Assembly: GCA_026874595.1 (NCBI GenBank) | Contig: CM049312.1 | Location: forward strand, 55,123,429 to 55,187,428 | Length of the DNA: 64,000 nucleotides | Source: Sipunculus nudus | Lineage: Eukaryota; Annelida; Sipuncula; Golfingiida; Sipunculidae | Reading direction: 5' to 3' | Shown: in pieces, positions 20,837 to 32,871 of the stretch | Layout: each line of letters starts with the position of its first letter | Position numbering within the stretch: the first letter of the stretch is position 1 | Notes under the pieces: generated by a model | What the model was told of the DNA's origin: nothing | Databases searched by the model: none | What the model saw: the letters and a program-made list of their open reading frames with translations, nothing else | Program-made: the position numbers and the translations under genes

Positions 20837-21675
20837 GCATGTTCCAAGCAAATATGCCTGCAGACCCCTTTAGCCCGACCAGCTTCCCCCTTCCCCCCGC
20901 CACTGGTTACGCCCCTGCACTTAAGTGCGTTTGATAAGACTGACACATACCTTTTATCTCAGATTTCTGCAAGATATGACCATTACAGATACCGATAACA
21001 GACGTCGTATATAGAGGTTTATGTGAACCACCATCTGACGCCTAACAGATAAAATAGCGGAACGCAGGACTCTCTACTAGCCTTTCAAGTATGTGGACAG
21101 CAAGGGTTTTTAAGGAATTATCATTTTTTTGCTCAAGAAGGAACTTTAATACAAAGGATAAAATTGGGAAAATACAAAGGGTCCATAGTACTGACTACAT
21201 TATGTTTGAATGAGCAGACATCGAACTTGTATTACCTTTGTGAAGAAGAACGGACTTGGAGGCATTAAAAGGAATAGAAAACAAAAGAGGCAAAATGTGG
21301 AATTAAATAAATAATTACTAACCAAAGACCTTGACCAAGATATGCTTATAGAAATCGTATCTGAATTGAGAAGGGTAGTATCCATGCGCGTAAAACAACA
21401 GGAAAATGACATCGATCAGTATAACATGCACTTGCTGGAAACGGACTGAAAGGAACGCAGCTTGATAGGGAAAACTGCTTAATTGACAAAGCTCAAAGCG
21501 AAATGTTGCATGCCTCAAACGGGAGAGTGCATTAAATTATTCTGAAACATCGAATGATGTGAGATATCATCGTCAATAGACATCACACAACATTAGGCTT
21601 CATTGAATTTTAAACAGTTCATTAATACAACGATATACAGACATAAGGATCGATCAGAGTTCTTCATACATAATT
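20277..21675. other. Region upstream of first LicD-like gene
   Basis: No gene is seen. The stretch contains a (TA)n tract at about 20774-20834. A block at about 20936-21060 (GACCATTACAGATACC, CACCATCTGACGCC, AACAGATAAAAT) resembles 22880-23000 upstream of the second LicD-like gene, suggesting the duplication carried 5' flanking sequence with it. Confidence 0.45.
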
Positions 21676-22683
21676 ATGTACGGATACAGGCGATATTTCA
21701 CCAAAACATGGAATCCATTGTTTTTGCTATTGGGATTTAGCTTTGCGGTCTTCCTGTGGTCGTCTAACAGGAAACTGTCAGTGTTACATACGTTTCGCTG
21801 TAGCTGGCACTCCGAAGGATCGTGTGCAAAAGACTTGCTTGGTAGCACTCCAGCAGACGACGGGACATACCCTGTGAGCAACTGGATGTGCAATTCTAGT
21901 ATAGAATCACGATCTAACAAAGTTATTACTAACCTATGGCTACAGTCACCCTGTGAACATCAGCGCAGTTTCCAGCCTAGGCTGGATGGGCAAAATTTTG
22001 AATTGCTTTTACATACATTAGATACCTTCAGGAAAGCGCTGGATGCATCAAACATCACCTACTTTATGTACGCTGGGACCCTGATCGGGTCGTGGCGACA
22101 TCATGGACTGATACCCTGGGATGATGATATTGACTTTATCGTGGACCACAGGGCCAGGGGTGAATTATTTCGGCTGCTTTACAGTTACAAGAAAGAATTC
22201 CTAACTATGCCAAACTGGGATCGCTGGAAATTTTTCTCAAGAGATGCTAAAATGATAAAGAACAAAAACGGAACCGGGTTTCTCGACCACCGATGGCCTT
22301 TCATTGATATCAGTTTCTATAATATGAGAGACGACAAGTCTGTATATGACGCGGATTTTGGTTACAGCGCCAAGTTTTCGTATCCGTTTGATGTAGTGTT
22401 TCCATTGGTCAGACGCCCGTTTTTGAACATGTGGCTTCCAGCTCCGCAGAATACGTATACATTTCTCAGTACAAACTATGATCTTCAGGAATGCGTCAGT
22501 CCCACTTACAACCACAAAATGGAAATACCAATTCCAAAAGACAATCAGACAGTCGTAAAGTGCAGTCAGTTACACGAATGCTTTCCTTTTGTATTCCGTC
22601 ATGATTTTATCAATGGTACCGTAGAGACGCTGCGTAATGGAGAGCATATGCTCCACCAGGTGGCTTTACCTTCCTTCACGTGA
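21676..22683 (+). CDS. LicD/fukutin-family transferase, type II membrane protein (copy 1)
   Basis: This single-exon frame encodes 335 residues from ATG at 21676. Residues about 12-30 (WNPLFLLLGFSFAVFLW) form a signal anchor, so the rest should face the Golgi lumen. The core motif TLIGSWRHHGLIPWDDDID at about 135-153 is the LicD-family nucleotidyltransferase-like signature, and its aspartates are expected to bind metal and a nucleotide-linked donor. A further conserved stretch, RWKFFSRDAKM ... HRWPFIDISF, follows. LicD proteins transfer phosphocholine in bacteria, and the related fukutin proteins transfer ribitol phosphate to glycans in animals. The donor and acceptor here are unknown. It has several N-glycosylation sequons. 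A close paralogue lies 1.1 kb downstream on the same strand. Confidence 0.88.
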   Translation: MYGYRRYFTKTWNPLFLLLGFSFAVFLWSSNRKLSVLHTFRCSWHSEGSCAKDLLGSTPADDGTYPVSNWMCNSSIESRSNKVITNLWLQSPCEHQRSFQPRLDGQNFELLLHTLDTFRKALDASNITYFMYAGTLIGSWRHHGLIPWDDDIDFIVDHRARGELFRLLYSYKKEFLTMPNWDRWKFFSRDAKMIKNKNGTGFLDHRWPFIDISFYNMRDDKSVYDADFGYSAKFSYPFDVVFPLVRRPFLNMWLPAPQNTYTFLSTNYDLQECVSPTYNHKMEIPIPKDNQTVVKCSQLHECFPFVFRHDFINGTVETLRNGEHMLHQVALPSFT

Positions 22684-23786
22684 ATAATTCACCAGGTGAT
22701 GCAACCAAACTTCCCCTATTTGTGTATTCATCGAAATCCAGAGACTGACTCATTACAGCTCTGAACAGACATGACTGAGCTGTAAGCAGAAAAAAAAACT
22801 ATATAGGTTCCTTTTTCTATCAATCAATTGAACAATATCCACTGCACTCCTTTTGGTCAATGAACAGTCGGTCTGAGAATAAGACATGTGCATAATCTAG
22901 TCGTATATTCCTAAGAATCGACAAATACAGATATGCTGATAGCAGGGGACAGGGGTCATGTGAATTGCCATCTGAACCTTTGCAGATAATTAAAATGAAC
23001 AGCAATCATACAGAAAATCCTCCCTGGCTTTCTATCATTAGGACATCATGAATGCAAAACTTATCACATGGAGTGTAAGAATAGAACATGAACACTAGGG
23101 TAACCGTTACATGAACAGGAGTCAGCAGTCCAAACTGCGTATTTACAATCTATACAATCGGATATATATCTAATTTTAGTTTCGGGAATGAAACGGATTT
23201 GAGCTCGTTTATGCGGAAGTAATGACTTAGAGAATATACAACCGTGTTAAACACCTTATTAAAACACCTATGATATTGAGTTGGACCATTTGATGCCAAA
23301 TACGTGAAGGACCACCTCCAGTTACTCAATAACCAAACCTTTAATGTGGAACATAATTAGATGCACAGATATTCTGTGGATTGGAATAGATTATGCATTA
23401 TGTGGAAAAAGGATAACCACATGGGATCGATATGCTTATATAGATTGATATAACTAAAACAGCAGTAGACGAACCGGAATCATAAGCTAAGGTCAGAAGA
23501 TAACGAAATGTTAAAACACGAGGAAAATTATCTGAGGTGAAACAACTGGATCTCATCAAGTGTACCTTGAGAATACATCGCTTAGGTCTGTAAATGAGTC
23601 GGTAAGGATGAATAAAGTGGTCGAAGCCATTGGAAAGAGATTTCAATCAAATCGGAGCTCCTTAAAATCGAAACAGTTCAGGTCACGCAGACTTCGCATG
23701 ACATTATATCACTGGATTTCATCAAAAGCAAAGAAATAAAGATATTGTTATTTATCTATCTGCGTCAGTTTTAAGTGAGAAGTATC
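22684..23786. other. Spacer between the two LicD-like genes
   Basis: No gene is seen. At 22880-23000 it contains the partial match to the upstream region of the first gene. This is likely the promoter region of the second. Confidence 0.45.
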
Positions 23787-24785
23787 ATGACTGGATATAG
23801 GCGGAATCACATCAAAACATGGGGTCCCTTCTTTCTGCTATTGGGATCTCTGTTCGCAGTCTTCATGTGGTGGTCTGACAAAGAATATACAGTTTTACAA
23901 ACATTTAAGTGTAGTTGGCATTCTGAAGGGTCGCGTCCATCAAGGAGCACTCCAGCAGACGACGGGACGTACCCTGTGAGCAACTCGGTGTATAATTCTA
24001 GTTTAAAATCACGATCTAACGAAGATTTGGCTAACTCATGGCTTCAGTCACCCTGTGAACATCATCGACATTTCCAACCGAGGCTGGGTGGCAGGAATTT
24101 TGATTTGTTCTTGCATACGTTACATACGTTCAGCCAAGCACTGGACGCGTCAAACATAACCTATTTTATGTACGGGGGGACGCTGATCGGGTCATGGAGG
24201 CATCATGGACTGATACCCTGGGACGACGATATTGACTTTATCGTTAACCGTTCAGACAGGGAACAGCTCCTCCGACGTCTACGCGCTTTGGACAGTGAAT
24301 TCGAAACAATTGTTTCTTGGGATCGCTGGAAATTTTTCTCAAGAGACGCCCAAAAAATAAAGAAAACGAACGGAACCGGATATTACAACCACAGGTGGCC
24401 TTTTATTGATATCAGTTTCTTTGGAAAAAAGGGTGACAAGTCTATATATGACGCAGATAACGGTTACAGAGAACTGTTCTCCTATCCGTTTGATGTAGTA
24501 TTCCCGTTGGTTAGACGCCCTTTTCTAAACACGTGGCTTCCAGCCCCGCAGGATACGTTCACATTTCTCAGTACAAATTACCATCTTCAGGACTGCGTAA
24601 GTCCAACCTTCAATCACGAAATGGAAACACCAATTCACAAACACAATCAAACAGTCATAAAGTGCAACCAGTTGTACGACTGCTTTCCATTTGTGTTTCG
24701 AAATGATTATACCAATGGTACCGTAGAGACGCTGCGTAATGGAAATTCTTTGCTCCACCAGGTGGCGTTTCTTTCGTTCACATGA
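23787..24785 (+). CDS. LicD/fukutin-family transferase, type II membrane protein (copy 2)
   Basis: The frame is open from a GTG at 23775, but the first ATG is at 23787. The protein from there (332 residues, starting MTGYRRNHIKTW) aligns with the start of copy 1 (MYGYRRYFTKTW), so 23787 is preferred. It has the same signal anchor (WGPFFLLLGSLFAVFMWW), the same TLIGSWRHHGLIPWDDDID core, and RWKFFSRDAQK ... HRWPFIDISFF. The two proteins are clearly paralogous, similar along their whole length, with differences concentrated in the stem region and around residues 155-170. Both are intact, so both may be functional Golgi transferases. Lack of introns in both could mean a retroposed ancestor followed by tandem duplication. 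Confidence 0.88.
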   Translation: MTGYRRNHIKTWGPFFLLLGSLFAVFMWWSDKEYTVLQTFKCSWHSEGSRPSRSTPADDGTYPVSNSVYNSSLKSRSNEDLANSWLQSPCEHHRHFQPRLGGRNFDLFLHTLHTFSQALDASNITYFMYGGTLIGSWRHHGLIPWDDDIDFIVNRSDREQLLRRLRALDSEFETIVSWDRWKFFSRDAQKIKKTNGTGYYNHRWPFIDISFFGKKGDKSIYDADNGYRELFSYPFDVVFPLVRRPFLNTWLPAPQDTFTFLSTNYHLQDCVSPTFNHEMETPIHKHNQTVIKCNQLYDCFPFVFRNDYTNGTVETLRNGNSLLHQVAFLSFT

Positions 24786-26579
24786 AACACTTTGTGAATG
24801 CATCGAAAGCTGTCATTATCCTGTACATTATTGTAAACTGTGGGACTATAGTTCTTTGTTTTTCTTTATACCCTAGTGTTTGCCAGGTATTATTATCTTT
24901 CGTCGACGTGACGACACAGAGATTGATAAACATAATTATGTGGATGTAAATACGAGGTATTTTCAAAGTATAACTAATGCATATTTTTGGACACCTCCTC
25001 AATGAGCCGATAAGAAGGAATAAAACATTACACAAGAATAATAATAGGTCAAGAGAAAAGTTAATGTTAATTATCACCTAGGGATCGGATGCAGATTTAT
25101 GGACAATTTAGTCACGGGTTTGCGACTACAGTAAATGAATCGTTTTTATCTGATTTACTTTATTGTCTTTATATATCTTCAAGGACTTTCGACTTCTTTA
25201 TTCAAAGTTCTGCACGGGATGAAGCTAAATTAAAATAAAGTTAAGTGTATTTTTAGATACTCTAAAGGACCCCTTCCCAACTGTCGTTTTGACATATCGT
25301 TAATCAAACTATTTTTCCCCTTACTTTGAGTACCTTATAACCCAAAAATATGCCTGTTATTACTGCTGGTGTCCATGAAAACAGTAAGGTATGAAAACTA
25401 TGAAAACTGACATCTTAAAAACGAAGGGTCACGCCAAGATACCGGAAGAATGTAGATGAATATTCAAATATTAAAAACACTAGGCCCAATAATGAAAAAT
25501 GGGTACGTTCATTAGCGTAAGGAGTTTAACCTATAGGCCGGCCGGTTATATAGAAAACACTGATTTATATTAAGGATACTTACGAACGCCTACGAAAAGT
25601 TACTGATGAACGATAAGATATGCTTAAACGACAGTTGGTGGAGGGATCTTCCAGTGCTTATTATATCGACCCCCCCCCCCCCCCCCCAACGCGCACACAT
25701 TGGTTTCAAGTGCCTCTGAACAGATTACACTTTTTACCATATATGTCCATCACCATTCCAGCTGATGGCGTAAGTCAATGCAAACGTACAGTCGACCGAC
25801 CTCTGTGACGTCACTATAGTTTTAACAGCCTTCCCAACCACAAATGTGGGAATAATGTCATGGGAGGAACGACAAGCTGCATCTGGAAGCCGCCATCCAT
25901 GGTCTATCTACATAAATAGAGCTACAGAGGTGCAAAGTAAATACTTTTACTTGATAATATATTACTTTACACAAATTGGTGGAGTTCCTGCATATATACT
26001 TGAGGAAAACAGTTATTTGTCAAAATGATAGCTATCGCTATTTATTGCAAAAGAAAAACATGCGGACACGGGCCCTGGGGTGGACTATGTTGTCCGTTCC
26101 AAACTATGAAATGTACATCACAAGAAACAGTGATGACGTCAAAATAGACGTTACACATAAAAGAGGCACCCATATTCATTGGACGAATAATCAAGAACTG
26201 TCGACCCCTGTTTACAGTGCGACTTGTATTATCCTCGTGCACGCGCTGCACTGTCGGGCCACATTACTTCATATCCATATTCAAGAAGGATGAATTTGTT
26301 GGGGACGCCATGAACCATATATATAATGGTCATTCATTATAAGTAAATGAAAATAAATCGTACTTTTAGTTGGCTTACGTTGTGGTTGTCACTTATTATT
26401 ATTTGCGGGTTGAATGTGGGCTGACTTTTTTGTTAAGATGCGGGGCGGACTGAAAGCAAAATGTGGGGGGGGGGGGGGGGGGGAGCGGGTTGATTTATTC
26501 TTGCGGGGCGGTTGCGGGAAGAAAGGTTTGATTTGAAATTCCAGCCCGCGCAGGGCTCTTATATATGTGTGTGTGTGTG
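24786..26579. other. Intergenic with poly-C and poly-G runs
   Basis: No gene is recognised; the short open frames lack known motifs. It has a poly-C run at about 25671-25687, a poly-G run at about 26465-26483 and a TG microsatellite at about 26564-26579. Confidence 0.5.
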
Positions 26580-27235
26580 CACAGGCGCTTGAATCGCTAT
26601 TTGTGTTGATATTGGCTTAAATAGTTTTCAATTTACCTTAACAACAATCCCCTAACGTTCAATGAGCTGTAAACCATGTTATATCGCTTGCCGGTACTTG
26701 TTTATATAATAGATACACAAGGCCGGCATCCGAGTCTGCGGACGAGTCAGTATCCATTAAGCGACGAGCAGACAGATTTAACCCAGATTACTATTTCCAT
26801 CGTTATCAACCAATCAGGTGTTAGGTTCCAGGGGGGAATCCTTACTGCTGACCAAGATAAATGGGGATTTCCTCGTTTGGGGTAACAGCTGCTTAATGGA
26901 TGCAGACTAGTTACAAATAAGAGCTCATTACAAGTGGTACACTGTGTGTATTGGAATTATTAATGCTTTTATAGAAAGGAGAACTGGCCATTTAACGACT
27001 GTAAGTTTCTTCCCTCGAAAATCTTTGAAATATTCGGGAATTTGAATTTATTTCTTGTATTATCGCCAACCCACCGCAGACTTGGATGCCGGCCTTGTGT
27101 ATCTATTATATAAACAAGTACCGGCAAGCGATATAACATGGTTTACAGCTCATTGAACGGTAGGGGATTGTTGTTAAGGTAAATTGAACACGATTTAAGC
27201 CAATATCAACACAAATAGCGATTCAAGCGCCTGTG
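26580..27235. mobile_element. Foldback/MITE element with about 160 bp terminal inverted repeats
   Basis: The left arm (26580-26740, CACAGGCGCTTGAATCGC ... CAAGGCCGGCATCCGAGTC) is repeated inverted at about 27077-27235. Both arms include the segment with TTGCCGGTACTTG. The internal 330 bp have no coding potential. Flanks are TG repeats, so the target duplication is ambiguous. A matching terminus, CACAGGCGCTTGAATTGC, occurs alone near 30810. Confidence 0.85.
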
Positions 27236-27853
27236 GTGTGTGTCAACCAGGCTGTAAAAAAGGAAAAATTTACCTTATTACAGGTATTGTTACAAAAGAT
27301 ACGCATTTTCCCCTTTCTGCAGTTGGTTCATATTTAGTTTGGTAAGTTTGTCTTGCTTAAAAAATAATCACAAAAAAGTCAGGTGGACAGGGATAGTGGA
27401 AGAAGAGTATAATCAAGTGATCCGAAACGGGTACGTTTAAAGGGAGTAAAAAGAAAAGAAAATATAGTTTTAAAGAAAGTCTAGGGCTTATTAACATATG
27501 CTAAAGAATGATATTTCTCATTCATGTGTGTATATATAAGTATCAATGAATTAGTCTGATATTATTGTATTTTACCCGTGTCGGGTTTTCTCCAAAACTC
27601 TAGTCGTATTCCGTAAGAATGGAGAGCCAAAACAACAACACGAGTCATATGAGATTTTCGAGTTCATATGATTGTTACCACCCCATGTTTTTATTCTAAA
27701 CAGCATTGGCTTTCTGTTGATAAAGAATTACGCATCATACGCACCAAATGCTGCCATCGATAACATTGACATCGTTGTTCGCCAGATTATTATCATCACA
27801 CGAGCTTTATTATCATCACACGAGTATTTTCATGCCTCTCTATCCGTTCTTTC
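27236..27853. other. Intergenic, nothing recognised
   Basis: AT-rich sequence. Two adjacent copies of TTATCATCACACGAG lie near 27790-27825. No gene is evident. Confidence 0.4.
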
Positions 27854-29084
27854 TGTTACGGATCCTAATAACCACAGATCACATAATCGTGATCAGCACA
27901 AATTTTGTTACGAAGATAAAACAAAAAATCAGATTCTGTAACACAAGGCAGCATGAAATGTCTAGGGGAATGAATAAAAAAGCAAGCATAGCAAGGCTGT
28001 CATTTTTTTATGTTTCCGATTCACTCTCTTCAATTTAACCTTTGCTAACTAGATCTTGCATGATTTTAGCAATGATATCAGGCTTTCTCGAAGCTTTTTT
28101 CCACACCTAGCCCTACGTTGCTGGTGTTGTCCCAAAACAGCAACTGTTCCTTTGTCAACTGATCAAGTTGATCAGGGTCTGGATCCTCAACAAATGTTTC
28201 AGATTTGAAATCTGCCATGTTAAGATGTCCAAACAATAACAAAAAACCGCGGAGATAAATCTTGTAAAAAAATATAATGTAAACAATGTGTAATCTTGTA
28301 AACAATGTATTGTAAACAATATGTCTAAGTCCAGGAGTAATAAATTTTCAAAACTATTAAGCCTCCCAGACGAGCCCCCAATTTTATTTTACGGAACCTA
28401 ATATCAACAGATCACGTAGTCGTGACGAACATAAACTTTGTTATGGAGAAAAAAAACAGAATCTGTTACACTAGGCAACGTGAAATGTCTAGGGGAATGA
28501 ATAAAGAAGTCAGTGGTATTTTTGTAAACAAATAATTATAATTTATTCTTAGGACAATCCTAACATTACAATACACTTAATCAATACAGTTACACAGTAC
28601 AACAATAAAAATGTACAGTACCAGAGGTAGGCTTTGATCCTAGGCCTTGATTTCTGGATACCACCACTATCACACCTCAACAAGAATCTTTTAACACCAA
28701 TAATCCACGTCAATAGTAATAATCCAAAGGCAACTGACACCACTGCAATCATCGGAAAAGGTCCCAAAACTGACGAGAAAGTAACACTCTTAGTGCTCGG
28801 TATTTTTCTTTCTGCTTGCTCTAAACACAGCCACTAATTTATAGCTTCTCACCCGAAAATTCTAGAAATGGAAAATTCCCAAAAAAACAATACACACGCA
28901 CATGAACATACCCGAAACATCTAGGATAAAGAACGCTGTGTCACTACGGTTCAGGTCCCACACGCGAGCCAGCGCCCAACAAGCGAGGTTCCCATAGCAA
29001 CGAACTATGCCTGCGCTAAACGAATCAGAATGTCTACAGACACATGTAACACTCCTGCGCACAATAAAACCGATACCTGTAACA
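27854..29084 (-). mobile_element. Internally deleted copy of the second Gmr1-like family
   Basis: On the minus strand a nearly whole LTR (29084-28388) is followed by a primer-site region, the leader and the start of gag (28220 down to about 27986). It then joins abruptly to the 3' end of another LTR (27985-27854, ending at TGTTACGG read on the plus strand). LTR, leader and gag match 39247-40550. The flanks are CTTTC on one side and CTTAC on the other, a possible imperfect 5 bp target duplication. Most of gag and all of pol are gone. Confidence 0.8.
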
Positions 29085-29204
29085 CTTACTGACTAACGAA
29101 GAAGCCTTTGCGATTCGATAGCTCGTGTGATAAGGCGTAACATCCTTTTCCTGACGCATAGCTTTACATATTTGATACGCCAAGGTGTTGTAGTACCCAA
29201 GGCC

Positions 29205-29690
29205 ACTTTTTTGGGACTCGGACTTGACTCGAGGGTCCTGGACTCGTAGGTAAGGATTGGAGAAATCAGGCCGAAAAAATCTCTGTCATTTATCATATGT
29301 GCGAACTACTAACAGAATATTACACAATAATAACATTCAAAATGTATATGCCAAGATTTGCTCAGCATTGCGAGTTATAAATGCAATCAACCATTACAGT
29401 TAAAGCATGTCTGAATGAATCTAAAAATTAAAATGATAATCTGAAATTTCCTTTTTAATTTTTTTGCGGATATATGTATTGGACTCGGATGCCAAATGAC
29501 TCGGACTCGAAGAGGGTGGACTTGGACTTGAGCCTCTTGGACTTGGACTTGAGTGGCCTGGACACGGACTTGAGTGGCCTGGACACGGACTCGAGTGGCC
29601 TGGACTCGGACTTGAGTGGCCTGGACACGGACTTGAGTGGCCTGGACACGGACTTGCACTCGGGCTCGCATGTTTGGGACTCGACTACAT
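29205..29690. repeat. GGACTTGAGTGGCCTGGACAC minisatellite
   Basis: From about 29505 to 29665 an 18 bp unit of the type GACTTGAGTGGCCTGGAC is repeated about eight times. Related GGACTCGGACTTGACTCG sequence also lies at 29205-29245. The unit length is divisible by three, so open frames on both strands are by-products of the repeat rather than genes. Flanks TTTGGGACTCG resemble the ends of hAT-type non-autonomous elements, which is a weak inference. Confidence 0.75.
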
Positions 29691-29724
29691 GACTGATACG
29701 TACGCCATTATCATTTCATATTTA

Positions 29725-30430
29725 CTAGAAAACTGCATTCCAAAGAATGCAAGCCTCCGCCATGTTTGCATTCACTTGTTCAGCCCATATTCCCAAGGTC
29801 ATTCATGCATTAATGACTTTGATCTGAATAATCCTTGATGATGTACTCTATCCATTCCATATGATGAACTAAAGATCTTATTGATTCCCCTTTGTTCCAT
29901 TCCTGTAATAACCTGAAAGTATCATAAGATTCACAAACAAACACAAATGGTGATTAATGCCTATTGGCGGGGTTATACACAGGTTCTTTTAAACCGAGCA
30001 GCAATAAATTTACAACCGTTATGCAATTAAAGTTACCTATCAGCAATTACTCCTCCGTTGACTGGATTTTTAAAGATACATAGGCATATACGACTAGAAA
30101 CTGCATTCCAAGGAATGCAAGCCCCGAAAATGGAAATGTCGGTGCGCATGCACAAGCCGTATTGCAGACAATCACTGGACACTTCACTCTGAAGTTTTAG
30201 GCCCTCGAACGTGTCCTGAACAGGCGGACAGGCCTGCGTGTCGCACGAGGCTGGCACGTGTTTGCGCTTTTTTTTGCACATATTCCCAGGTTCATTCGTG
30301 CAGAAATTTTTGAATATTCCTCGATGGCGCTCCTTAATTCGAATAAGATAAAGGATCCGCACCAAAGTCTAATCGATTCTTCCTTGGCCCGTTCCCAAAA
30401 TATCCTAAAAATGTCTTGAGATCTTGTTCA
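29725..30430. repeat. Diverged direct repeat pair with GCATTCCAAGGAATGC palindrome
   Basis: CTAGAAAACTGCATTCCAAAGAATGCAAGCC-type sequence at 29725 recurs at about 30091. Both are followed at similar distances by CATATTCCCA(A)GGT, GAATA-TCCT-GATG and CCCAAAATATCCT-like stretches. The second copy is about 120 bp longer. The start holds the perfect palindrome GCATTCCAAGGAATGC in the second copy. It is probably an old interspersed repeat. Confidence 0.5.
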
Positions 30431-30807
30431 TTAGAGTTATGTTGTGAACAAACATACCCTCCAGACTATGGCAATAAAAAAGTATTATTTCACGCTATAC
30501 TCTGAATTCAAAATGGTAACCCACCTCTTTTTATATCGCGAGCGCTGCGTTACCACTCAACCACAAAGTTCCTGCATTTACCTTAGCCATTCGCACCAAC
30601 ATCATGTTCAGAAATAATGATATGGCTTGAACATTCAACACTTTTCGGGCCGAAACTGTATTAGTTCTGTGCGCTTAGACCGACAATATAATAGTGCATG
30701 ATTGATTGCTTTGACCAAGGAGTTAATGGGACTGGAATCACAAGTCCATGCCCGGTCTGTGTCTCATGTGGTGTCCTATAAACTCCTTGCTTAGACCGAT
30801 GTTATTC

Positions 30808-30880
30808 CACAGGCGCTTGAATTGCTATTAGTAATAATTTACAATCGGTCAATCACCTTTATGAACAGGCCTGTAATATT
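30808..30880 (+). repeat. Orphan end of the 26580 foldback family
   Basis: CACAGGCGCTTGAATTGCTATT closely matches the terminus of the element at 26580. No inverted partner was found nearby. Confidence 0.5.
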
Positions 30881-31624
30881 TTATGACCTTAAGTATTGTG
30901 TCAAATTCAGATGAGTGCCAGCGCCGATTGGCAAATTTATTCTCATTGCACCTCAAAGGGTGATATTTTAAGTATTTTAATAGTTTATCCTTCGTATGTT
31001 TTAAACACGCTGTCGAATAATTTATGCTTAATTGATTGTCTTCCAGCCGAGTGTTTGGGTAAATGAACTAAGATAAAAGAAGTTCAAAATGTTTCATGCT
31101 CAGTCACAACACTAAAACTCTACGTAAAATAGAGGCGCAGATTCAACAGAACGGTTACTTGTTTACTTTATTTTCTTTTCGGGCGTTTGAGCTAAAGAAA
31201 ATTTAAATAAGAACAAGATTTAACTGATTTGATGCATTATTTTGTCATATAGAACGGGAAGCAACTTCCACATTATTTTACATTGCAGGGATATTGTGAT
31301 TATTAAGAGACAGTTTTTCACATGCAGTCTACAGTCTACGCCAATTATTTTCAAATACATTCTTTGCTTTTCCAAAAAAAGGGTAGATTCACAGAAACAT
31401 TTCATGCTTGCGTAAAAAACAAACTTTATGTAAGGACAGATATACGGAAGACTCTGGGAGTCATAAAAAGGGCGGCTCTGGCTAATCAGGGGCAAAATGC
31501 TCACTTCAGGGTGGGAGCACCGACAGGGAATGTTCAGTATTCTTTAAAGGTCAAAGGAATATCCTATTAACTTCAAACTAAGTTTATTTATTTAACATGG
31601 ATTGTTGTCATAACTAATAGAGGC

Positions 31625-31830
31625 ATTCTCCATGACTCGGCTGGAGCCTGCCGCTTTCGGTATTGTTTAGAATTGGAGGAAACCAAAGAACACTGAAGAA
31701 ACGGCTGACCTCGGACGGGCAAATACAACCCACTCTTATAGCCATGCTGGGGATCGAACCCGAGTCGCCAGTGGAGAGAGTCGAGGCTTTACTCCTCGAC
31801 TGTTCAAACTTTTATCAGCCTGGAATGATC
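31625..31830. repeat. SINE-like interspersed repeat (copy 1)
   Basis: It contains GGCATTCTCCATGACTCGG, ATTGGAGGAAACCAAAGAA, CAACCCACTCTTATAGCCA and GGGGATCGAACCCGAGTCGC, all matching 34405-34580 in the same order. GGATCGAACCC reads GGGTTCGATCC on the minus strand, like a tRNA T-loop or B box. It is therefore probably a short tRNA-related repeat. Confidence 0.6.
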
Positions 31831-31885
31831 ACATGCCCCAAATATCAGAGCCCGTAGACTGACAGAAATATCTAGGGTGCACTAT

Positions 31886-32871
<986 letters not shown>

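Noticed and set aside
21676-24785. LicD-like genes as recent bacterial transfers
   Set aside because: They lack introns, but they have signal anchors, N-glycosylation sequons and base composition typical of the surroundings. Animal LicD/fukutin relatives are common.
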